A stretch of DNA of 64,000 bases from Strix aluco. Lineage: Eukaryota; Chordata; Aves; Strigiformes; Strigidae. Position 1 is the stretch's first letter. Each line of letters begins with the position of its first letter. Under the pieces are notes generated by a model. That model searched no databases. It had not been told where the DNA came from and worked only from the letters and a program-made list of their open reading frames with translations. Where the stretch lies: positions 74,728,303-74,792,302 of the forward strand of contig NC_133935.1 of assembly GCF_031877795.1 (NCBI RefSeq). The letters run 5' to 3'. Below, piece by piece: positions 38,901-50,900 of this stretch. A program made the position numbers and the translations under genes.

Positions 38901-41900
38901 AATGAACGTGACACCCGCAAACTCTGGAAAAATATTGAACCTCATTTGAAGAAGGCAATGCACACTGTTTATCTCCGGGAAATATCCAGGTAATTTGGGG
39001 GATGAGGGCTTGTTTGCTTTGTTCATAGTGCTGTTTTTAACAAGCTTCCTCTCTAAATATTTGCTCTCTCAATTATGTTTCACACCTAGTGTTTCTTTTT
39101 TGCTAGATACAATCTCTTTTCTTAATGTGCATTTCTTTCTTGCCATGTAATGTTAGAAATGGGGTATCTCAGGAGGAAATTTTTAAACAAAACATCATTT
39201 GTAGCATGTGAAATATTTAATAAGTAAAGCAGTGACAGCAAATTGTGTTCTCTTTTTCATGGATGGTCATGCAGATAGATCCATTTTCTGTTATGTACGA
39301 AACTGTCAAGCATGGGAATCCATCACCAGCGTATACAGGCACAGTTTAAAACACGCTTGTGAAGTTGACTTGGCACATCCTCGCTGTACCAAGGATGCAT
39401 GCAAACCTCAAAATGCTTATGAGATGTTACAGATTTTGGACATCTGTGTTCCTTAGTTTTGTTTCATAGAGCTAGGTTTGTAGGTTTACTGTGCTTTCTG
39501 AGCCCTTATTTCCTTGTTCAAAGGCAAATTTTTCCTTATGTGGAATTACCATTTTTGACAGCATTAAAAGCTGGTGTCCTGCTAATGGGCTGAGTTTCTC
39601 TTGATACGGTTTTAGATTCTTTATGTCTTATGTTGCCAGACTGCTAGAAAAAAGATGCTGGTTTTCATTTTTAATGGTAATAATCGGCTCAGATTTAATG
39701 TCTTCTCCATCTGTAAGATGAGTCATTATGATGTTATGCCATGTAAAGAGAGATAATTCAGTAATGTTCAATTTCTTTATCTTGATACAAACAATGATTT
39801 CTTTCCTTTGAATGTCATTGAGGCCATAGAGTATTCTGGTAACTGAACCCAGGTGTGTAGTAGAAGTCTTTGCTAAATGTTTTGGAAAAGTGATCACTCC
39901 TTCAAAAAGATTTTACTCCATATGAGCTAGACTTTACTGTACAATGAGGCATTATTCTATTTGCCTTAAATATGTATTTATCCTTAATATTAATCTTCAC
40001 TATTCATATTAATCTTCAATACACAGTCTACTTGGGATCTTCCTGACTGTTTATATTGTGTAATTGTCTACTCTAATTAGGGTGTAATTTAAGATTATGA
40101 TATAAAATAGCTTATGAATTGTTTCCAAATAACTAGATTTACCTGTTTACAGTTTTCTTTGATTATAAATTTGAACTTTACTTGTTTTTTATATTCTAAA
40201 ATTTAGCTTCCTGCATAATAGTTCTGTATACCAGTAAATGCTTAAGGAATTAAAATGACCGTATCAGTTTTTCTGGCCAGAGAGCTGTAATTACTCTGAG
40301 CTTTTCTTCAACTTGTAAGTTATAGCAATAGAACTTTGCTGTTGGCCGTTGTTCTACCTGAACGGAGATTAAAAGGAACCTTTTTCTTTTCTGTCTGTAA
40401 AATAGACATTGGATAAAAAGTTTGCTCATTGATAATTTGGTTGATCATTCATTATAATTAGAGCATTACACCAGCTTTCGTTAAACTGTTTTCCTGTTTT
40501 ATGGCTTATGGCTGGTAAACCCGGTTCATAGAGATCTTTAAAAAACAAAACAAAAAGCATTGGTGCTTTAACAAACCTGTTTTTTTATCCCTTTGTGGTA
40601 TACAAAATGATCTAAAATCATGGCATTTCTAACAATTCCTTAAGGGAAGTTTTAAAGTGAATTTTTTTGCTGTTGTTTAGGAAAACACCAAACTACTTGC
40701 AGGCATTTTTTTTCACTGACAAAACGTTCCATCTTGATGTCTTCAGAGTTTTTCAGTAAAGAATGAATATTGCTTTGTTTTTTGCATAGACTTCAAAATT
40801 ACATTATAAAGTAGTTATTATTTTCACTAGCATAAACAGTTATTAAGCAGATAAAAACACTGCTAGTTTTGATTTTTTTTTTTAAAAAACTTTTTATCCA
40901 ATTCTATATTGTTCTTGAAACTTAGAATGCTGTTGATAGTTGCTTACTGGTGGTAGTTGGATGGAAAGAAATTGGTATTTTACTGTTAGCTTGTAGTCAC
41001 TTTTGTACCTTAATATAACATTATGTTCTGCAGTTTTTTCAAATATGTGTAGTCTGCACGTTATTGAAACATGTGCAAGGTAGTAAGACTTGGTGTTTTT
41101 AATTATTCTCTTACTGCATCCTAGCCAGTGTCATGAAATTAAAATGTACATGTACCACGCAGGTAGTTTTCTCTAAAAGACTAGCAAAGACTTTGTCTTT
41201 ATATGTTTGCATTATCTGTCTTTTAGCTCACAGTGGGAGCGCTTACAGCGTGATGATGGAGAACCTGGGCCGTTGAAAGGTATCAGATACAGTAACTCTC
41301 TGTAGGGGCTTGTAATGTGTAATGTTTGACTTGATTGTTGTTATCTGAGAACATGTGAATGAAATTATGTAGACGAGGCTACCTATTAGCATTCAGTTAC
41401 AGGGTAATCATATTTTTGAGAATGTGTTCTACAAAGGACTTACTATTTTTTCCACTAGCATATATTCTGGGAGTAATCTTTCCTAAGGTCCTCTGTGGGT
41501 AAAAGCAGATTTCTTTAAATCGGTATTTCTTATGTAAAAATGAATGAGGAATGGGCTGACCCCTGATGGTCAAACCTTTGTGTGCCAACTGGCAGAACTG
41601 TCTGAGTGGGAAGGAGGGAATATTACACTGGATTAGCACACTCCTAAACAAAACAGCTGTCCTGTGTCCTGATTTCTTGGCAAAGAGAAATGTCAGAATT
41701 GTGAGAATTCTTTCTGTTCTTTCCTTGGAGGAGTACAGCTTTGTTGATTTTTATACTTTAGACAGACTTGAAAGTCGAATCTCAATATATTTGTCAGTTC
41801 TCATTTACAGTTTAGGAAGGAATACTGCAACATTTTCCTGATGATGTCAGTCAGTCATGGTCTTTTGACCAGTTGGTAGTTTGGGAACACTTTTTTCTGT

Positions 41901-44900
41901 ATTATTTGTCGTGACATATCTTCTTGAGATAGTAGGTAAAATAGTCACTTACTTAAGAATTGCCTTAAGATAGTTGCAATCATCAGACTGTTTCCTATAT
42001 TTGCTTTATGATCAGTAATTTTTTGACATTGTTGATCAAAGGAGTTTGATTCAGAGTGTTCTTATTAAATTCCCTCCTTCCATGCCCAGATGACCATGAA
42101 ATACTTTTTGCATCTGACAACCCCAAAAAGGGAGACTTTATTTAAAATGCAATTTCTAGGATTTTTATGTACATGTAGTAGGAAAAATTGTCTTGTTGGT
42201 AAACAGCATTTGATTATAAATGCTTTTTAAGTATGTTATTAAAACTTTACTGTGGATGTAAATAAGCAAATAGTCAGTGCATGATGCAATATTGGCAGAC
42301 TAGAATAACAGAGTAGAAACAGATATTTCTGTATTAAACTCAGTTGTTTATTTGTAAGAGTTTATTTGGTGTTGCGTTTTGTAGTTAACATGCAGTACAA
42401 AACAGTTTCACAATCGTAAATGAAACTACAGCTGTCCTTTTGTGCCTATATGAGAGGAAGTTATTACTAGCTCTCCTAGGATGCTTCTCATCACACTGGG
42501 GGCTCTGGATCTTAATTTTTAAACATGTTTAATTCTTTGATCTTTATTTGCTGATGTTTGTGAATTAAAGCATAAGGGTACAGGTACTTCACAGAACAAC
42601 AAACAGCTGAGGTGAAAACCTGTAAGCAAAGAAGGGACAAGAGAGATCCTTTAGTGGTCTCTATAGACAACTGATAAAGTAAGGTGGTTTGATCATCCTA
42701 TTCATGTGCATAAGCTGTGTAAAAGAAGCAACTATGGTGACAAGAGTTGGGGGAATGTAAAGGGAAAAAATATAAAGTAGAAGTAAAAAGAGGGAAGAAA
42801 ACTACTCACTAGACTCTGTCATTCTTCCGTGGTTTAATGTGTGAGACTTTAATCATAATGAAATACATGTAGCAGGCTAGGTCAACTGGGTCAAGTTTAA
42901 AAATTTGAAAACCTTTTCTGTAGGAAATAAAAATCGTGAGATGTGGAACTGTTTCTCAGAAGTGCAGCACTGCTTCTTTCTCCACCATGCCAGCCCCATT
43001 CCTGGATGAGCTCTTTGGCACAGTCTGGAGCAGTGTGAAGGTTGTCTTGGAGAAAAGCTCTGCCATTGTATTTAAATACATCTCTTCATCTTCTCTGTTT
43101 ACCAGAAAAGTTACCTTAAGTGAAAGTAGCCTGGAATTTTTTTTTTTTTTTTTAGGGAGATCACACCTTAGTGATTTATAAACCTCTGATGCTTCAAATA
43201 CAGCTTCTGAGATGAGTCCATAAAACATTCAGAATGTTGATTTTGTTTAGTTTTGTGCCATTCCTTGTCCCTTCACTGATTTTTATATCTGTGATAAAGG
43301 GATTGAGAAAGTAGCCATACTCGTTTAATTACAGGAGTAGAGCAGGAGAGAAGGAAAAGAAGAATGCGAACAAGTCTGACTTGAAGTTTGTGGATGTTCA
43401 GAGTAGGTTTTGGTGACTTGTAACTGTCTGTTTATTTTATAGGACTCTCTGCACATACACACGTGGAACTTCCGTATTACTCCAAATTTCTTCTGATAGC
43501 TGCTTACCTTGCCTCCTACAATCCTGTTAGGACAGATAAGAGGTTCTTTCTTAAGGTAATAAGATTTTTTTTTTCCTTAGTGCTGCTTACTGGATTCTTG
43601 CATACTGAATTTCCCATTTTAAAACTCTTCAACCATTCATTTTGAGCTCTATTTCTGTGTGTGGTTCATTTGATTTGATCAGAAGTTTTTCTGTAGATGA
43701 CATATTGTGACTGGTGATGGTCACTTAGTAATTATTAATGTCTAACAAACCCAACTTCCTCTTCATGTCAAAACATGCATAACACTGTTATAGCACAAAT
43801 ATTATGCTTTGGTTTTTTAAGTGGATACAGCTCTGTTTTATAAAGGTTTTTGTGGAGTGCCTGCATTGTCCTTAGGTATAAGCCATGCTTAAATTTCTGA
43901 AGTAAGATACAACCCACAGCTTCATTAGCCTTTAATAAGGTAAAATGACAGAGTACATTGTTAACTTACACAGTTTTAAGCTTCTGAAACAAAAACATGC
44001 GAACAGTGGCTTTTGCAGAAGGTGTTGTTTCATTAGCTGGGACATGTTGTGTTGAAATGATGTTTTAGGATTAATGTAGTAATCCTTGCTACCAAATCAT
44101 GGGCTAAACCCCATTTTCTGTAAGTTCTTGCCATGTACAGATTGATTTCCACCCCCCCTTCTTTTTTTTCTTTGGGCTGTGTTGTGGTTATGCTGCAAAC
44201 AAATGCTGTGGTGCCATAGTTTGTAGTCTGTCTCTTTCTTACCCAGGATCTTCATGCTCCTCAAGCCTGCCTCATTGCGTTATTTCAGAGGTCTTAATTT
44301 GGCAAAATGTAGGCAGAAAGACAGACATCAGAAAAGTGATTGGTCAATTATACTTTCTGTGCATTTTACCAACTTCAAGGTTTTCTAAATTATTACAGTA
44401 TGTATTAATATATGCATGTGTGTATAAGTGTGTGGTATTCATGATAGGTAAATAGGTGTGAACAATTGAAGAAAATGAGAACAAGCAAACTTGTAAAAAT
44501 ATGCTTCTTTCCTCTTGAAAAAAATGTAGCCACATTTTTGAGAGGTTACTGCAGTTCATGATGATGATGTACTAGTACATTTTTTTGTTTAAATATGGGT
44601 TTAGTGTTTCTGGTGTGATCCTATATTGAAAGCTGTAGGTGTTTCACCCTTCTGTCTAGTCCTTTCCTGAGAAGAGTAGAGGATTACTTGCCGTAAGTGC
44701 AGATTGACAAGTTTTTTTTATGGACAACCTTTGTTCTTTTTACTTTGCCAAAGCAATTTCTTTGTAAGAAAGAAATTTATTTGCTGAAGAAGTGGTTTTG
44801 CCCAGATTTTTCCTTATCAGTCTTGGAACTCAAAAGAAACAGGAAAGCTTACAAGAGTCAAGTCAGTAAAGCATGTTATCAAACAGTGCTGCATCTTTCT

Positions 44901-47900
44901 TGTTTGTGTTCACTCAACAACCTTCTCAATTTTTTTCCTTTCTCCTTTTTTACTATCTCTGAATTTAGTTTCCACTCTTGCATGTGAACCCTATTAAACG
45001 TTTGTACAATAAACGTGAGCTTCTAAATTTTTTGAAACAGGGACTGTGAAGGTATTTCAGTCAGTGATATTAAATATTTCTCCCAAGAATTGGTGAAGCA
45101 GGAGAAGTTACAATTCTTGCTACGTATCATCTGATAGCAGTTAGCCCTTCATCAGGTGCTAAGGTGAATCTCAGAAATAGCTGCATCTATCTCAAAGCCC
45201 AGCAAAACCAGTGCTTTTGGGAGGAGTGTTCAAATTCAGTGTTTTTGAGTCATGTGGACTGTGAAAATAGAATATGGTTTTATCAGGTTTGTAATGAGAT
45301 TCCGATTAGATTACAGAAAAGTATCTTCTGGAGTGATTTAACTGAGGACTGCTAGACAGCAAAAGGGATGCAAGTAAAAAGATGGTCGTTGAACTGCTAA
45401 TCTACACTACCAGTATAGGTGCTGGGCTATACAACAGCTAAAGTCACAGTTTGTGGCAGCCTGTAATGCTAACAGCGTGATAAAGCGATGAAATAATAAT
45501 TGGCAGCGCTGCTATTAGTTGTGTGAAAATTCAAGAGCTTTACAGTAGATTGAGAGAAAAATACAAAGTTGATTTTGAAAGGTAGTCTTTAAAACAAAAA
45601 AGAATAGCAATCTATGTGAAATCATCATTTTAATAGAAAACAGGATTTAAAACTAACTGAAAATTACCTCTGAATTTCATATATTTCTTTGTGCTTGCAC
45701 AGAAATAGGGTACCTGCTCACTTACTTTGAAACATTTTTGATATAACTTCAATACACCATATGGAGATCCCAGCATAACTTTTAAAATGCATGAATGCAG
45801 TTTGTTGTGATCCATCACTAGCATGCTGTGTAACCTCAGGCTTGATCATTTTCCCCTCCAAAAGGTCTTTGTTATCACCGCAGTCATCTTTTCAAATGCA
45901 TGATAAAAAGATTACTTTGCTGTTTCTATGTTTGATATGTATTAATCAAATGAACTAAATTTTGTTTAGTCTGGCAAATTATGCAAAGGAAGTGTAAAGC
46001 CCTGTCTAATATTAAGAAGACAGTCAAGAAGAGCCACAGTTACTGAGATTGTCTTGACATGGCTGAGTATTGAGGTCCACAAATACTAAGTACAAGATTT
46101 TAAACATGATAATGAAAAAAAAATTCCTTCATTTGAGATATTTTTTTCCCTGATTCATTGTGCATGCTTATAAGGTATGCTTATTAATAAGGTATATCTC
46201 TCAGGGCTGTGGAAAAACTCATCAGGTGATATTTTGAGAAAGAGCATTTAACTATGTTTAAAGAATATTATACTTGTACCTCTCCACTAATTTTACATCA
46301 TTTACACATCTTTCTTCATGTCTCTCTTTGTATTTTTAAATTTTTTTCACCTGTTCAATTGTAACATCTTGTTTACTATATTTCTGTTCTTGTTTTGTCC
46401 TCACATTTTCATTTGAGATCCAAGAACACTTGATTATTTTCTTTGAACCTTCCTTTTTTAAGGTCCTTCCTTTTTTAAGGCTGCCTTAAAACTGTGCCTT
46501 TTTAAAAGATGTACCTTTCCCTCCCCCTTTCTGTTTGTTGTTTAGCTCCTGCACCTTGAACTATCTTTTTATTGTATTGATTTAATTCCTGGTTGTCATT
46601 CTGCCACCTTGTGTACCATCCAAATTCTAAAATGGAGCAGATACAAGGTGAAAATTCAGATGGATTTTATGCATGGATACATTTTAAAAATGAAGTGGCC
46701 AATCATTTAAACTTCTCTGGAAGAAATGAAAGATCTGTCTTTTTCATTAGATGATTGAGGATAAGAGAAGGATGAAGTCATATTAAAAACAAATTTTTAC
46801 TCCCTTTTCTCATCAGTCCCTGACTAGATCAGGAAAAAAAACTAATGCATGTCACCAAAAAATATTAGTGTGTTTTGGCTTTGTACCACTTGGGACACAA
46901 TGAAGCAAGAAGTAAGGCAACTATATTTTTTTAGGGCTTCTGGTAAGAAGGACTGCTAGTAACATCAGAGATAAATACTGGAGGTGTAGTAAAGAAACAA
47001 ACCCAGACTAGCGTACTGCCATATGTAATGTACAATTCTTTCTTGACTGTTTTGATTCTCTTTGCTATAGAAGGGAGCATAAAATAATTTACATATAATA
47101 TTTGCTCTTGTGTGTTGTTTACAGCATCATGGGAAAATTAGAAAGACCAACTTTATGAAAAAACATGAAAAGGTATGTATTTATCTTTCTAAGCTGATCT
47201 TGGCAACAAATACTTCTTACTGGTTTTGTATTTTGTTTTGCCTTGTTTACTGTAGGAACAACAGAATTGCATAAATAACAATTATTGGTGCATTTGTTTT
47301 GTATAATAAAAATTTCTGTATGATACACACATTTTTATTTAATTGAAATTTAACTGTAGCACAAATTTTTCTCCTGAAGCTGTATTTTTGTGTGTCACAA
47401 TGAGCTTAATAAAGCTAGTTAAAGGACATCATACATGGAAGAGACAGATATCAGAATTTCTCTCAAAGATGTTAGAGTAATAAGTTGTTAGTAGTTCTGA
47501 AAGTCAAGTTACTTTAATTCCCAATGATGGGGTATAAGAGCTTAAGTTTGTGTGTTGAGACTTGGAAACTTTGCACTCCTGTCTGTTGTTTAGCCTATTC
47601 CATAATGCTAGTAACTAACATTTTCATGGTTATAAATAGCTAAATATAATTTATTTCAGTTGAGCTATACCAGTTCTTACTGACAGAGGCTTGGTATGCT
47701 AGGAAAAGCAAATACCTGTATGTATATTTATAACTGTAATGTAAAAAGAGAAAGTAAATTTTAATACTTGTAACTTGTTGACTTATTTTTAAGTAAATCC
47801 GTAAATGAAAGCAGTGCAGACAGCACTAAATCCATGCTGAAACAATCATTATATCCTTTTCTTCTCTATGCTACAGGCAGTGTAAATAACATGAGAAAAA

Positions 47901-50900
47901 TTTTAATATGATACTTAGCCTAATAAGCCTTTGCTTCTTCTCCTGCCTATAGCATTTTCCCTTATTTTTCTCCTGCCTCTGCAGGAGGACAGAGTCCTTG
48001 GCTATTCAGAGACTTTTTCCAAGTTCTCTTTTTGCACATGTTCAGTTTTTGCATGTGAAAGTGTAAGTGAGCATTGTTTTACTTCAACATTGCAATGTGT
48101 TGCACTGCTAGGTAGATACTTATGTAAATTCAGGAATTCTGGTCTCTGAATGCATGTGTCCTGTACATGTAGACCTCATGTGTGTTTTGTCCATGGCACA
48201 TGAACTCCTGAGAACTTCCAGGATGGCTATATTGAAATACCTCTGCTTCTTAATTAGTTGATAAATAAGTTTCAGGAAAGGAATAATTATTATGTCTTAG
48301 ACAAAAATTATGTTCTTTCCTTGTATCCTCTGCAGGAAAGGTGTTTTATTCTTTCTTGGCAATAGATTTCCAACTTGGATGATGAGATGGGAACAGCTAG
48401 GGAGATGGGAACAGCTAACAATGTAAAAGAAATGGAAAAATAGAGATTTGATGAAGAAGTACCGAGGTCGTGGTCACCTTAACTGTACTGTAGAGCTTGT
48501 TCTCTTGCGTCATTGTTTATGTTAAATGGACTTGTATCTGACTTCACTACTTAGTGTTCCAAAGTGCCTGCATTAATGATAAATTGGTTTTCATTGTATT
48601 ATTGTTCCTGCAGCAAACTAAATGCTGCTGAGTAGGTACAAAAACAGAAGAGAAGGAGGTACTAAGGAAAGAACTGTAAATTGAGGGTAACTCAAACAAA
48701 TGTTCTTAACTGAACAGAGTTAAGGATCAAGAAACGGATTTTTAGCCTGCCTAAACTTTTAAGGAAGGATTTATTTAATCTAATGTTAGCTTCCTGCCAA
48801 GTACGTATGTACAGCCAAACTAGTTTCCTAAATTCCTGTTATAGCCAGTAAAGATCTAATCAATACAGTTTATGGTGCAATTCATCTGACTGAACATGGA
48901 ACCTGCTTTAGTATGAGACGAATCACACCCTACACTCCAATGACTGCATTGATCAGCTCTGCACTATCTATGAAAAGACACTAATGTGCAGGCACCCACT
49001 TGGAGTCAGGTGAATCTGATCTGTAAATCAGTCTTTAGACAAGCTTCTCTGAGGGAAGATATATTGATACAAGCTGTAACACAACTGAAGCAAATGAGCC
49101 TTTATTTGTAATGCGTCATATGTAATCTTTATCCCTGTATTTCATTTTCCCTCACTATAGAATCATAGTATCAAAATATACAAGTTTACATATGGGCAAT
49201 TGTATCTCTGCAAATATTTGTAAAGATTACAGTACAGTAAAAGGAACATAGGTCTGGAAGATCCTCCTAGGACCTGCACTATCACAGCTATCACACCTCA
49301 AAAACTTTCAAAACCAGACTGTGCTCTGATCTACAGAGCAGAGAGTGTGAGGGCTCAGAGTGCATCTGCCTCCCATGAGTTTTTAGCTGGCTAAAACAGC
49401 TAACAGCCTGTCCTGTGCCTGCAAGGAGATCATCAAGACTATATGATATGGTGCTGGATGATGAGAGAGTGAGAAACAATGAATGTAAGCTGAAATGAGA
49501 TGTTTATACTAGATATAAGGAAGACGTTTTTCTTTATGAGGACAGCCAGGCAGCGACACTGGTTTCCCAGAGAGGTGGTGCAGTCTCTGTCCTTGGAGGT
49601 TTCCAAGACTGGACTGGTAAAGTCTGAGCAACCTTGTGTGACCTTGTAGCTGATACTGCTCTGAGCAGAAGGAGTTTGACTAGAGACCTCCTAAGATCAC
49701 TTCCAGTCAGAATTGTCCTATGATTAAGTGTATTTTAAGAAAGTAGAAATACAGTAATAAAGGCATTTCCTGTGTAAAACAGTAAATTGAAGTGTTCTCA
49801 CTTCTAATTTCCTGATCAAAAATGTTTTGTTTAGTTTTGGTATCAAAATGATAACATTTTCATTGTGGTGTAAAGGAAGCAAAAGAGAAAATGAAAACTA
49901 AAAAGTTAAGATCAGCCAAAAATATAAAAACCTCAGCAGTTTTGTTGGAAAAAAATGAGTAATGTATTTTAATCCTGAAGAGAGAGTTGAGCGAGATTTT
50001 TTTTTTTTTTTTTTTTAATTGGTTTTAGAAAGTGGAAGTCACAGAAGAGTTGAGGTAGACAAGGACAATTGGTCTAGTCCAACCCCCCTGCTCAAGCAGG
50101 GTCACCTAGACCAATTTGCTCAGGACCATGCCCAGGTGGGTTTTGAATATCTCCAAGGATGGAGACTCACTCCACAACCTGCCTTGGGCAATAAGTTGTA
50201 GTGTTTAACCTCCCTCAGGGTTAAAAAAAGTTTTTTCCTATGTTTAAATATAATTTCCTGTATTATAATTGGTGCCCACTGGAAGTTATTCCACTCATGT
50301 TCTAGACTGTAGAGTAGTTTAATATGGCATTTAAGATGAGAAACTCTTGTTATGAGTTTGCACCTCTATGACAGGAAGAGAAAAGGCTTTGGCTGAAGTG
50401 GTTCAAAGAAAGTGGATACATTGATACTTTAGCAGAATCTTCTCTTTTTATGCTTTTTTTCAAAGTGCAGATGCTAGTAAAATATTTGTCTTCAGTTAAC
50501 AAAACACAAAAATATACTTTAAAGTTGTTTGATGGTTTTACAGATTTGTAAAAAATATTGTTCCGTTATGTGCAGTTCTTTGTAGGTGATCACGGATTAT
50601 AGACTGACTGTAGGCAATAGAATAAATCTAAACCTTTGAATTTTTTTACTAGCTATAAATTCTGTGTGCTTTTAAGAAAACTAACTTGTCTTACTGTTGA
50701 ATGAAGAAAATGGTGTGCACCTTGAGAATGCCATAAAAATGTAGTCTTTCCTCTTGAATCCTTAGATTGGGCAAGGTAATTTAATAGGACAAGTAAATCT
50801 ATAAATCTAGTGACAGGAAATTTGGCATCAGATCCTCTGTTATACCTCAAAAATGTTCCTATTTATTGTGGAGTTTGAACCCTTGCCATGTTAAATAGAG

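Noticed and set aside
42936..43228. Overlapping 81- and 90-codon frames on opposite strands in intron 10
   Set aside because: They include a poly-T/poly-A tract translated as Phe or Lys runs. No similarity to a known protein.
49155..49180. ATAGAATCATAG resembling the CR1 terminal repeat
   Set aside because: Too short, and not followed by CR1 3' UTR sequence.
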